This document shows, piece by piece, positions 54,581 to 64,000 of a stretch of DNA of 64,000 nt; the stretch's first letter is position 1, and each line of letters opens with the position of its first letter. The notes beneath the pieces are model-generated. The model had not been told where the DNA came from, made no database searches, and saw nothing but the letters and a program-made list of their open reading frames with translations. Source of the DNA: Henckelia pumila (taxonomy: Eukaryota; Streptophyta; Magnoliopsida; Lamiales; Gesneriaceae); NCBI RefSeq assembly GCF_033568475.1, contig NC_133121.1, forward strand, positions 79,504,589 through 79,568,588. Reading direction: 5' to 3'. A program made the position numbers and the translations under genes.

Positions 54581-56982
54581 ATGATATATTGTAGTACCCC
54601 GTACCCGAAATTGGTAATTAAGAGATTAATTATGTTAATTAAACCAATTTGGTATCGGACGGATCGGAAGCTCCGAAGGTGAGATCGAAAGCTCCGATGG
54701 CAGGATCGGACGTTCCGATCGTGTTCGGACGTTCCGATCGCGGTTCGGAAGCTCCGATCGCCGTCTATAAATTGGGGGTGCCGAGCTCATTTTTGAAGTG
54801 CATCATTCCTCTCTTCTCTCTCGATTCCTTAGCCTTCTAACTCAGATCTAAGGAATTCTAGGCGTCTCGTGGGGAATCCGGAAGTGGCATAGCGATCCAG
54901 GCGTCGTAGCGGAGCTGTGGCCTAGTTTTGAGGCACTCGATAGCAAAGGGCTAACGACGGACGAAAGTATAGCTTTTGCTTTCAATAAATATTTAGGAGT
55001 ATGCAATAGCTTAGTTAAGGCTTTTAGAGCACTTTAATGATAGTAGTATCATTTGGAAGTGTAGAGCAGACTATAGGCGTGGACCTAAAGTTGGTAGAGC
55101 TTGCACTGATTTGAGGTACGGAAGTACTGTTCGAGATATCCTGACTGAGTATGCATGTATTATGTGACTGCATAGTTTATATGTCATTGATTTATGCTGC
55201 ATTCATTTGCATACTGAGCTATCTCCTTCGAGATGTCTGTTAGTAGGGTTTTTCCCTATCCTGTTAGTGGTTGGACTTCCATCGATTTGGGTCCGGCATA
55301 TCCACTTGTATTATGGTATGGGAGCCACCTCCTAAAGCGACGGCACAGCGTACTACATACCAGGGCCCGGTCTGTATCTGTTATCTGATCCTTGACCTCG
55401 AGTTTATAGGGAGTTTACTTTGCATGCATGTATACTCATACTCTCGTACTGAGCGTTTTATGCTCACGTCTCGTACTCTGTGTTTCTAGACACCCTATTC
55501 CATGGGGCAGGTTTGCGATTGGACGAGTCGGGTGGATCCAAGAGGGGCTAGTCAGTGGTTGACCAGCTGGAGCTTCGTCTAGGTTTTATTTCTGTTGTTT
55601 TGAGGTTGATACAGCTATTCGATTTGGTTGTATATTAATTGGATAAATTACAGATTCCTTTACTTGGGATTGTATAATGTTTATGGTTTCCACAGTTTAT
55701 TCTGATATCTATTTTATTAAGTTAATTGCATGCCTAAGCTCTGTTAGTAGGTGATCCGGGTAAGGGTCACTACATATATTATCTTGTTATTTGTTCAGTC
55801 AATACTTCTGCTTCTACTATATCTGCTAGTATCAACTCTATTCCTGTGCTTAATGGCACAAACTTCAAGAATTGGAAAGAGAATGTCATGATTGTTTTGG
55901 GTTGCATGGATTTGGACCTTGCGCTTCGGGAAGAACGACCTGTATCCCTTATTGAAGGGGATTCCGCCCCTGAAAAGGCGAACATGGAAAAATGGGATTG
56001 TTCTAATCGCATGAGTCTTATGATCATGAAACGCTCTATTCCTGAAACCTTTAGGGGCTCTATGTCCGAAGAGAAGGTTGCTACTAAGTTCCTTAAAGAA
56101 ATAGAACAACGTTTTGTGAAAAACAAAAAAGCTGAGACAAGTACTCTATTGGCTAAACTTGTATCCATGAAATACAAAGGAAAAGGAAATATAAGAGAGT
56201 ACATAATGGAGATGTCTCATATCGCTTCCAAACTAAAAGCACTAAAGTTACAGCTATCTGATGAATTGCTGGTGCATTTAGTTTTGATTTCTTTCCCTGT
56301 GCAATACAGTCATTTTAAGGTGAGTTACAATACTCAAAAGGATAAATGGACTCTTAACGAGCTCATATCTCACTGTGTGCAAGAGGAGGAAAGGATAAAG
56401 CGAGAAAGAGTTGAAAGTGCGAACTTAGCAACTGTCTTTAAGGACAAGAAAAGAAAGCGAGGAAAAGAAATTGCAATTGGGACATCAAGCAACAAGAAAG
56501 AAAAGAAACAACATTCAGAAATTAGATGTTTCTTTTGTCGTAAGAATGATCACATAAAGAAAGATTGTCCCAAGTACGCCAATTGGCGTGTCAAGAAAGG
56601 TTCGCTTCCCAATTTAGTTTGTTCTGAAGCTAATTTGAGTTCTGTACCTAAACACACTTTGTGGATAGATTCTGGTGCTACTACTCACATAAGTGTGTCT
56701 ATGCAGGGTTGCCTGTGGAGCCGACGACCAAATGATGCTGAAAGATTCATATATGTGGGCAATGGCGAAACAGTAGCAGTTGAGGCTATAGGGACTTTTA
56801 GGTTGTTATTAAAGACAAGTCATTATTTGAACTTGGAAGAGACTTATGTTTTACCGTCTTTTAGACGGAATTTAATTTCAATTTCTATTTTGGACAAATT
56901 TGGTTATTCTTGTTCATTTGGAAATAATAATTTAGTCTTTTTCAAGATTCAAATCTCATCAGTACTGGTTCTTTATCCTTAA
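54581..56982 (+). pseudogene. Copia-3 gag and protease, split by a solo LTR
   Basis: The probable start codon is at 54581-54583. The solo LTR-F enters after the TATAT at 54585-54589, and the rest of Gag resumes at 55775. The main open part (from 55846) carries LNGTNFKNWKENVMIVLGCM, DLDLALREERP, SLMIMKRSIPE, a basic linker (KDKKRKRGKE), zinc knuckle CFFCRKNDHIKKDC near residue 228 of that part, and protease LWIDSGATTHIS (DSG intact). It ends at 56982 through a one-base frameshift near 56940, just before integrase. Gag would package RNA and protease would cut the polyprotein; the LTR insertion and the shift disable both. Confidence 0.9.
54590..55774 (+). mobile_element. Solo LTR-F inserted in Copia-3 gag
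   Basis: 1185 bp, TGTAGTACCCCGTACCC to GGGTCACTACA, flanked by TATAT at 54585-54589 and 55775-55779. This is the cleanest LTR-F copy in the window. It has five near-palindromic TCGGAAGCTCCGA-like units (54650-54765) followed by TATA CTATAAATTGGGGG (about 54763). It is a remnant of LTR-LTR recombination. The lineage is unknown, since no internal domain is present; probably gypsy. Confidence 0.93.
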
Positions 56983-56999
56983 ATGACAACCTATATTTA

Positions 57000-59905
57000 T
57001 TGGACACTATTGCCTCATTTAATGAAACCTTGCACACAAGTTCATGTGGTACAAAACGAAAATTAAATGACAAAGATTCCGTCACCTTATGGCATAAGCG
57101 TTTAGGTCATATTTCTAAAGAAATAATTCAGAGACTTGTGTCGGATGGAATCCTTGATCCCCTTGATTTCACAAATTTTCAAACTTGTATTGAGTGTATA
57201 AAGGGGAAACAGACAAACACAAGAAAATTAGGTGCAAATAGATGCTTGGATGTCTTAGAACTAATTCATACTGATATTTGTGGACCATTCCCTACAGCTT
57301 CATGGAATGGCCAGCAGTATTTTATTACGTTCATAGATGATTATTCAAGATATGGCTACCTATATTTAATTCATGAGAAATCTCAATCCTTGGACGTATT
57401 TAAGATATTTAAAGCTGAAGTTGAAAACCAACTAGGCAAGAAAATTAAAGCCATCAAATCTGACCATGGTGGAGAATACTATGGTAGATATGATGGATTT
57501 GTTGAACAACGTCGAGGACCTTTCGCAAAATACCTAGAGGAATGCGGCATCGTCCCGCAATACACAATGCCGGGCAAACCCAGCATGAATGGTGTTGCTG
57601 AAAGACGAAATAGAACGCTTAAAGATATGGTAAGAAGTATGATTAGTCATTCTTCTTTACCAGATTCTCTATGGGGAGAAGCTTTGAAAACTGCAGTTTA
57701 TATCCTCAATCGGGTTCCTAGCAAAGCAGTAGCAAAAACCCCTTATGAACTATGGACAGGCAAAAAGCAGAGCATTAAGCATCTTCATATTTGGGGTTGT
57801 CCAGCGGAGGCCAGACCTTACAAGCCTCATGAAAAGAAATTGGACTCTGAAACCATAAGTTGCTACTTTGTTGGTTATTCTGAGCGCTCAAGGGGTTTCA
57901 AGTTTTATGTTCCTACAACTAAGAATTTTTTCGAGACGGGAAATGCAAGATTTCTTGAGGAAGTTGAGTTTATGGAGGGAGATAAGGATAAAAATATTGC
58001 CTTTGAAGAGAAGTTTGTTGATTTTCCTCTTGTTGCAATTGATAACACTCAAGATGTCATTCAAAATAGTCAAGACATTATTGCAATTAATAATGGTCAT
58101 GACACCATCATGAATGACCAAAACGTTATTCAAAATGCAAATTCGGATAATGAAGGCAATATAGAAGAACCACAAAATATAGAAACTATGTATGTGGTGC
58201 AAACTCAACAATCTCAAGAAAATGTGCCATTACGAAGATCTACTAGAGAAAAGAAAAATGCAATTTCGGATGACTATTTTGTTTTCCTCCAAGAAAATGA
58301 AAATGATGTAGGCATGGTGAAAGATCCAGTCAACTTCCATCAAGCCAAACAAAGTCCCAATTCTCAAAAGTGGATTGATGCAATGAATGATGAGATGAAA
58401 TCCATGATGAAAAATGACGTTTGGGATCTCGTTGAATTGCCTGAAGGTGTTAAACCTATTGGTTGCAAATGGATATTTAAAACCAAATGGAATTCAAAAG
58501 GCAATATCAAAAAATATAAAGCGCGTTTAGTTGCAAAAGGTTTCACTCAGAAAGAAGGCATTGATTACAAAGAAACTTTCTCTCCTGTTTCAACGAAAGA
58601 TTCTTTCAGAATCGTAATGGCACTTGTAGCTCACTTTGACTTAGAGTTACACCAGATGGATGTTAAGACTGCGTTTCTTAATGGTAACATTGATGAAACA
58701 ATATATATGATACAACCAGAAAACTTTGTATCTGGTGATCCAAAGAAAATGGTTTGCAAACTAAAGAAATCCATCTACGGTCTCAAAAAGGCTTCTCTTC
58801 AATGGTATCACAAATTTCATCAAGTGATTATCTCGTTTGGTTTTGAGGTAAATAAAGTTGATGATTGTGTATATCATAAGTTCAGTGGGAGCAAATATAT
58901 TTTTCTGGTATTATATGTCGATGATATCATACTTGTTAGTAGTGATATAGGCTTATTGCACGAAACCAAGAGATTTCTGACCAAGAATTTTGAGATGAAA
59001 GATCTTGGGGACGCCTCTTTTGTATTAGGCATACAAATACACCGAGATCGCCATCGAGGTGTTCTTGGGTTATCACAAAAGAGCTATATCGAAAGAATTC
59101 TTGATAGATTCGGCATGAAAGGATGTTCTCCAGGAGACACCTCTGTTGCTAAGGGTGATAAATTCAGTTTGAGTCAGTGCCCCAAAAATGAGTTGGAACA
59201 AAATGAAATGCAGAAAATTCCTTATGCATCAGCAGTAGGAAGTCTATTGTATGCCCAAGTATGTACGCGTCCGGATATTGCGTTCATTGTGGGAATGCTA
59301 GGCAGATACTTATGTAATCCAGGGTTGGATCACTGGAAAGTAGCCAAACGAGTAATGCGTTATTTACAAAGAACAAAAGATCACATGCTCACTTATCGGA
59401 AATCAGAACATTTGGAGATCATTGGGTATTCTGATTCTGATTTTGCTGGATGCCAAGATAGAAAAAGATCCACATCAGGCTATATTTACTTGTTAGCCGG
59501 AGGGACTATTTCATGGAAGAGTGCTAAGCAGACACTAATAGCTTCATCCACTATGGCAGCAGAATTTGTAGCTTGTTACGAGGCATCTAATCATGGAATA
59601 TGGTTGCGAAATTGTGTCACTGGGCTGCGTGTTGTGAAAAATATTGAAAGGCCATTGAAGATATATTGTGACAATAATTCGGCTGTACTTTATTCCAATA
59701 ACAACATAAGCTCTTGAAGCCGAAGCACATAGACATCAAGTTTCTTGTTGTTAAAGAAAGAGTTCAGAGTCAACAAGTTACTATAGAACATATTGGGACA
59801 AACTTTATGATTGCGGATCCGCTTACTAAAGGATTACCACCTAAGGTCTTTCATGAGCATACTGCTCATATGGGTGTTGTACTATTTGATGATGTACATG
59901 TTTAG
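57000..59905 (+). pseudogene. Copia-3 integrase, RT and RNase H
   Basis: The open frame 57000-59717 carries the integrase finger ([10 protein letters not shown]...CIECIKGK), DDE core ([34 protein letters not shown]), the connecting motif [20 protein letters not shown], and RT ([68 protein letters not shown] intact, [18 protein letters not shown]). RNase H has GYSDSDFAG and STMAAEF, where STMEAEF is usual, so a conserved Glu is Ala. A frameshift near 59705 moves the tail (KHIDIKFLVVKERV, ADPLTKGLPPK) into another frame ending at 59905. RT itself looks intact, but it is cut off from Gag by the upstream shift. Confidence 0.93.
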
Positions 59906-60298
59906 TGGGAATTTGTATTTTAATGTTCTTGGTACACATAATTTTTTTATGTTTGTATGTATTCTGCAGAATAAATTATATGATTCGATTCTTAAACTCT
60001 GAATATTACTTATGATTTATTTGATCTCTTTAAAGAATAAAGTTGGACTAGTTGAAAATAGACATGTTGATCACATTGCATGTAATTTTCATGCTACACA
60101 TCCATACATGATCTATGTCATTGAATATATTAGTAAGGTGACCATTGATGGATCTAGTTACGAATTAAATGTAACAAAGATCGCTTTGATTCCATACTGA
60201 TATAGGAAATGGACCAGATTGTTGCTAAGGAAATTAGATAGTTATTTTTGCGCATTAAAGTCTGTATAATATAATTGGTCAAGAAACATATGAAGCCC
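59906..60298 (+). other. Copia-3 3' noncoding segment
   Basis: Between pol and the polypurine tract. Short frames without recognisable domains. Confidence 0.6.
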
Positions 60299-60309
60299 AA
60301 GTGGGAGAT
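60299..60309 (+). other. Copia-3 polypurine tract
   Basis: AAGTGGGAGAT directly before the TG of the 3' LTR. Confidence 0.85.
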
Positions 60310-60788
60310 TGTTAGAATTTTTATTCTATTAATGTTGGGCTTGCATATTTTGATATCAATTATATTATATACTATCTAATTTAATTGGGCCAATAAGTGA
60401 TTTATAAAGCTGATCCAATATTTATTTATATGTATGAAATTTAATGTGTAGAAACCATATATTAGGATTGATGGGATTCTAATGAAAGGGTGTCACCGAT
60501 GGGCTCTTTTGAAAGAGTACAATAAAGGGACACATTGAAAGGTTGTAGTCCCCAAACCAAATCTATAAATATGTTTTGATCGTTATTCTTTCTCCCCATT
60601 CAAGAGAAAGTTCAGGATATTCTATACTAGATTAACGTGAGATTGATCGGTAAAGAATTAAAGAAGATTTGGTTGTGAAAGGCTTCATCCAAACGAATTC
60701 ATCAATATAGATTCGGGTATGTTTTACAACAATTCTGATAATTTGATGTGAATGCTAAAGATCCTGTTGTAAAATCTAAAGTCTAACA
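60310..60788 (+). repeat. Copia-3 3' LTR
   Basis: 479 bp, followed by CGAAA. Confidence 0.96.
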
Positions 60789-62271
60789 CGAAAATCTTTC
60801 AAGTTTGATGGCTCCCGAAGTTTTGGGATTAACGTAACAAGATTTGAATTCCACTCAGACAAATCCCCCTGCTCATTTAGGTAGACAGTGTTGCAGCCGT
60901 AATATCTCCTCCAATATCAGGCCAGAGTTTCTGATAAAACAGAGCCGTGAATCCATCTGGCCTCGGAGCTTTGGATTGATGCATCTCAAAAACCGCTTTG
61001 TGAATTTCCTCCGGTGTGACCGGCTTACATAGTTCCTCGTTCATGCTATTCTCCACCACTGGATTCAAGAAATCCATAACATTTTTGATATGTTGTTGTG
61101 AAGGCATAGATGAGGAGAATAAAGTATAAAAATAATTCATTGTGATATTCGCCATACTAGTATTATCACAGCACCACTCCCCTCTATGATTCTTAAGTCC
61201 TTTGATAAAATTGTTCTGACGCCGAGAACTAGCTGATGCATGAAAATATTTGGTGTTTTGATCCCCCTGATTCTGCCAATTAACCCGAGATCTTTGCAGC
61301 CAATGAATTTCCTCCTGATCAGATAATTTGTCGATAGTGTTCTCCAGCTCCAGTATTCTCTCATGGTTACTTTTTACTGTCTAGTAATTCATCATACTGT
61401 TCAGTTCCTTTCGAAGAAAGTTAATCTTTTTGCCCAACTGATTAAATCGTTCCCCTACCCACTGCTTTAGATTTTCACTGCATTTTGCAAGTTTTCTAAG
61501 TAGATTATAGCCTTCCCTTTGAGCCTCCCAACTCTGTTTAAACCAATCCCGGAACTCATCCTCTAATAACCACTTATGTTCGAATGTGAATCTCTTCGAA
61601 AACTTAGATACACTCACCTTAGAATCTGGATTGAAATTCAAAGAGATTGGTCTATGATCCGATCCAAAGAAAGCCAAATTTTCTACCTTCGCATTGGGAA
61701 ACATATCTCTCCACCTTCTATTACAATAAATAGATCATGTCGAGAAAAGATAAGCTCATCCCCTTGCCTTTTATTATTCCAAGAATACATGTTTCTTTTG
61801 TATTATAAGTCTTGCAGACCACACTCATCCAGAGTATCCGCAAATGCTTGCATTTGATATATTGGCTGAACAATTCCTCCTATTTTTTTCTGATTCAAAT
61901 AATATTTCGTCAAAGTCTCCTCCAACTAGCCACGGAAGCTGGTTCAATTCATGCAGACTATAAAGTCTTCTTAAAAGCTGCCAAGAATTGTGTCTTAGAG
62001 CCACCACTGGATTTCGTAAAACCCCGTAAATCTCAAACTATTAGCACCATATTTAACTACACAATCTATATGGTCGGTAGAAAACGAGAGAATATTCAGA
62101 GTCCATTGGAAAGGCTCCATTAAATTGAAAACGACTTGTCCAATTACTAAATTTATTTGCTAGTAATTTAGTTTCATTAATAAATAATAGAGCTGGGTTA
62201 CTTAAAGCAATTAGCCGACATAGTTCATGGATTGCACGTTGGTTCCTAAGCCCCCGCGCATTCCAAGCCAA
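60789..62271 (-). pseudogene. L1-type LINE ORF2: endonuclease and start of RT
   Basis: On the minus strand ORF2 begins MAWNARGLRNQRAIHELCRL at 62271, the usual start of the plant L1 apurinic endonuclease. Then PWLVGGDFDEILFESEKN (61920s) and FFGSDHRPISLNF (about 61670). The linker has QRSRVNW and YFHASASSRR in a shifted frame near 61260. RT starts with CKPVTPEEIHKAVFEMHQSK, APRPDGFTALFYQKLWPDIG and VTLIPKLREPSNLKDF, reaching the Copia-3 insertion. RT continues briefly at 52746. There are several frameshifts and stops. The catalytic FADD box is missing because the element is cut at 52675. L1 proteins nick DNA and prime reverse transcription at the target. Confidence 0.92.
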
Positions 62272-62371
62272 ACAACTGGTAATGCTTGTGCAGCCACCGC
62301 CTCACCGATAACCACTTCACTACTGGCCCCTTCCTCAACCTGAGCTTTTTTGAACGATTTAATATGCTCCA

Positions 62372-63492
62372 CTAGAGTGGTGAATGGTCGTTTCTCAGGT
62401 TCAGAAACCACCTGAGTCCCTGAAACATCTGATGCACTATTTTGAGTCCTCCGCTCCATCTTCTCTTTCTAAAGTGCAAGTCTGCCTTTCCATCAACCCC
62501 ACTATCCGTGGAACCTTCATCTTTATGCTCACCCTCATGTATAGCGATTTTCATATTCGGAACTCGATATGTATCACTCCCTTGTTCCAGATCTAATCCG
62601 ACATTCTCCTCATCCATACTCTTCACACGAGAAGATTCAGACCCCACTCCTTGTTCTAGATTTTTTATCACTTTATAATATAATTAATGATCAAACCCCT
62701 TTTAAATTGTTGAGATGATACATACACTCGGTGAACCGCTATAGCTCGGACTTGGCACTCTATGAGAATAAGCTTTGCGATCGCCATTATAGATGCTCGA
62801 AGCCAATTCCCAAACTGATTTTTATCTTCCTCCATACCTTCAATAGCACATTAATCCCTGCTGACATGGCCAATATATATGCCCAAACGAAAAACAGAAA
62901 TTAGGCAGCCCCTCATATAATATCTCCTCCTCTGATAATTCTGGTGGAACCCAAATTCCTTGCTTAAGAGGCTTAGTAAGATCCAAAATGACCCTAATCC
63001 TTACATATCTCCCAACACAACCTCCATCTTCCTGTGCATCCACTTCAAGCACTTTACCAATCCTCTCACTAATGCTGCTAATAATTTCCGTATTCATGAA
63101 AGCGAGTGGTACATTGTGGCACTGTACCCAAATCGGCATCTCATTAAAATTCATATGTGTCAGGTGCTTTGAAAACTTTGAAGAAATGCCACGGCCCATC
63201 ATCTAACGCATGATTTCGATCAATGCTAGATGCAAAATCCAATGGAAAAAGATTCTCCTCAATTACTTCAATACTCATCGACTTTTTCGCCTATAGAATC
63301 CGTGGCATTTGCACTTTGAATGTTTCTCTATTGACTGCCTTACCTGCAAACACCTTCCCAGGCCACTAGGCAGGATTCTAGTCTCTGTTAGCTCAGATTG
63401 GTTAAATTTGATGGGATAATGAGTGGAGTTTCAATACCTTCTGAAGATAATTTCAATTTACTCACACGTATTTCAATCTCCTTTGAATCCAT
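62372..63492 (-). pseudogene. LINE ORF1 (DUF4283 and zinc knuckle), broken
   Basis: Start MDSKEIEIRVSKLKLSSEG at 63492. Broken frames follow, with GKAVNRETFKVQMPRIL-like sequence (about 63330) and PWHFF (about 63190). Open frame 63202-62840: MNFNEMPIWVQCHNVPLAFM, IGKVLEVDAQEDGGCVGRYV, RIRVILDLTKPLKQGIWVP, then LPNFCFSFGHIYWPCQ, where the CCHC knuckle has lost Cys residues. A basic tail (HFRKRRWSG) lies near 62470. DUF4283-zf-CCHC_4 proteins are the RNA-binding ORF1 of plant L1 elements. Stops at about 63410 and others make it inactive. Confidence 0.88.
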
Positions 63493-64000
63493 AATAATAG
63501 CCTCCTCCTCGGTTACAAACTGAAGAGAAAAATCTATACACCGATAGGAAATGGACTATCACCTGATCAACCCTAAGAAAGGGGAACTAGAGAGAACAAC
63601 CATCTTGTTACTATATATGCTCATTACTTGTATTTTGTTTCTCTTCTACATATAATTCCATTTATTTTCGCATGCACTAAACTATTTTAAAAAATGGTAG
63701 CTCAAAATCATTTTCTAAATGATTTTCTTAAATAACCATCACCATATTACTATAATCAATTTTAGCCTTCAATTAAGTTACTTAACCAAAATAGTCTTTA
63801 CAAAGATATCATTTTTAAACTTTATTCACAAATCACAATCATTTTCTTCATCTTAAAGTATTTTATTCTCACATCAATTCCATTGTTGATCGCAGTAAGG
63901 ACTAAGTAGGAAGGGTACAGAGCATCGTTCTGCTCCCATCCCATAAATAAGGAGCCTTGAAGCACAATAATTTCAATTTTTTTATGAATTTCATTTTTTT
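63493..64000. other. LINE 5' leader and unassigned AT-rich flank
   Basis: 63493-63600 is probably the LINE 5' untranslated part (CAACCCTAAGAAAGG, plus strand). The rest is AT-rich with no recognised feature. Confidence 0.45.

Larger units (their letters stand above)
52747..60788 (+). mobile_element. Copia-3, Ty1/copia element with 480-bp LTRs
   Basis: LTRs 52747-53226 and 60310-60788 start TGTTAGAATTTTTATTC and end GTCTAACA; TSD CGAAA at 52742-52746 and 60789-60793. Primer site and polypurine tract intact. LTRs differ at about 11 of 480 positions by eye. It sits in LINE RT sequence and is itself interrupted by solo LTR-F at 54590-55774. A different lineage from Copia-1/2 (short LTR, distinct Gag, integrase insert [17 protein letters not shown]). 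Gag and Pol are split by frameshifts. Confidence 0.96.

Overview
This is a repeat-dense stretch of a flowering-plant nuclear genome, almost certainly a eudicot (possibly an asterid; I cannot name the species). The evidence is plant-type Ty1/copia and Ty3/gypsy polyproteins, a Cassandra element carrying a 5S rRNA domain, a CACTA transposon, an L1-type LINE with a DUF4283 ORF1, and a CC-NBS-LRR relic. I see no intact host gene, no tRNA gene and no CRISPR array. The only host-type gene is a broken NLR at 10990-14280; pieces of two more host genes (a subtilase and an auxin response factor) sit inside the CACTA element.

Left part (1-16.1 kb): the 5' end of a Tat/Athila-like LTR on the minus strand (1-904) abuts Copia-1 (+, 905-8637), which has a truncated 5' LTR and two in-frame stops. 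It is followed by an extra copia LTR end (8638-8881), a second copia family reduced to gag plus a short LTR (-, 9473-10524), the NLR pseudogene, a 320-bp MITE and AT-rich sequence.

Middle part (16.1-46.8 kb) is a Russian doll. A plus-strand gypsy LTR ('LTR-F' copy A, 16286-16439 continuing at 45314) is split by a minus-strand solo LTR-F (TSD AACAC, 16440-45308). That solo LTR is split by (i) a 7.98-kb composite of a tandem Cassandra array and a non-autonomous element with 3.07-kb LTRs, flanked by one TSD GATAC (17425-25402), and (ii) a Tekay-type gypsy (TSD ATTCC, 26593-44735). The gypsy is split in its reverse transcriptase by Copia-2 (-, TSD CATAT, 30992-39844). An 824-bp tandem duplication, a 465-bp tandem duplication and a 19-nt poly-C run complicate the left side.

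Right part (46.8-64 kb): a Tat-like LTR (-, 46796-52674) contains a 4.67-kb non-autonomous CACTA element (TSD AAA, 46964-51631). A LINE on the minus strand (63.5 kb leftwards) is split by Copia-3 (+, TSD CGAAA, 52747-60788), whose gag is itself split just behind the start codon by a solo LTR-F (TSD TATAT, 54590-55774).

All polyproteins are damaged. Many lesions look like C-to-T or G-to-A changes, as expected of methylated transposon DNA. LTR pairs compared by eye give a relative age order: Copia-2 youngest (about 15 differences in 1841 bp), the giant-LTR element roughly 1.5%, Copia-3 and Tekay roughly 2-3%. These are hand estimates.
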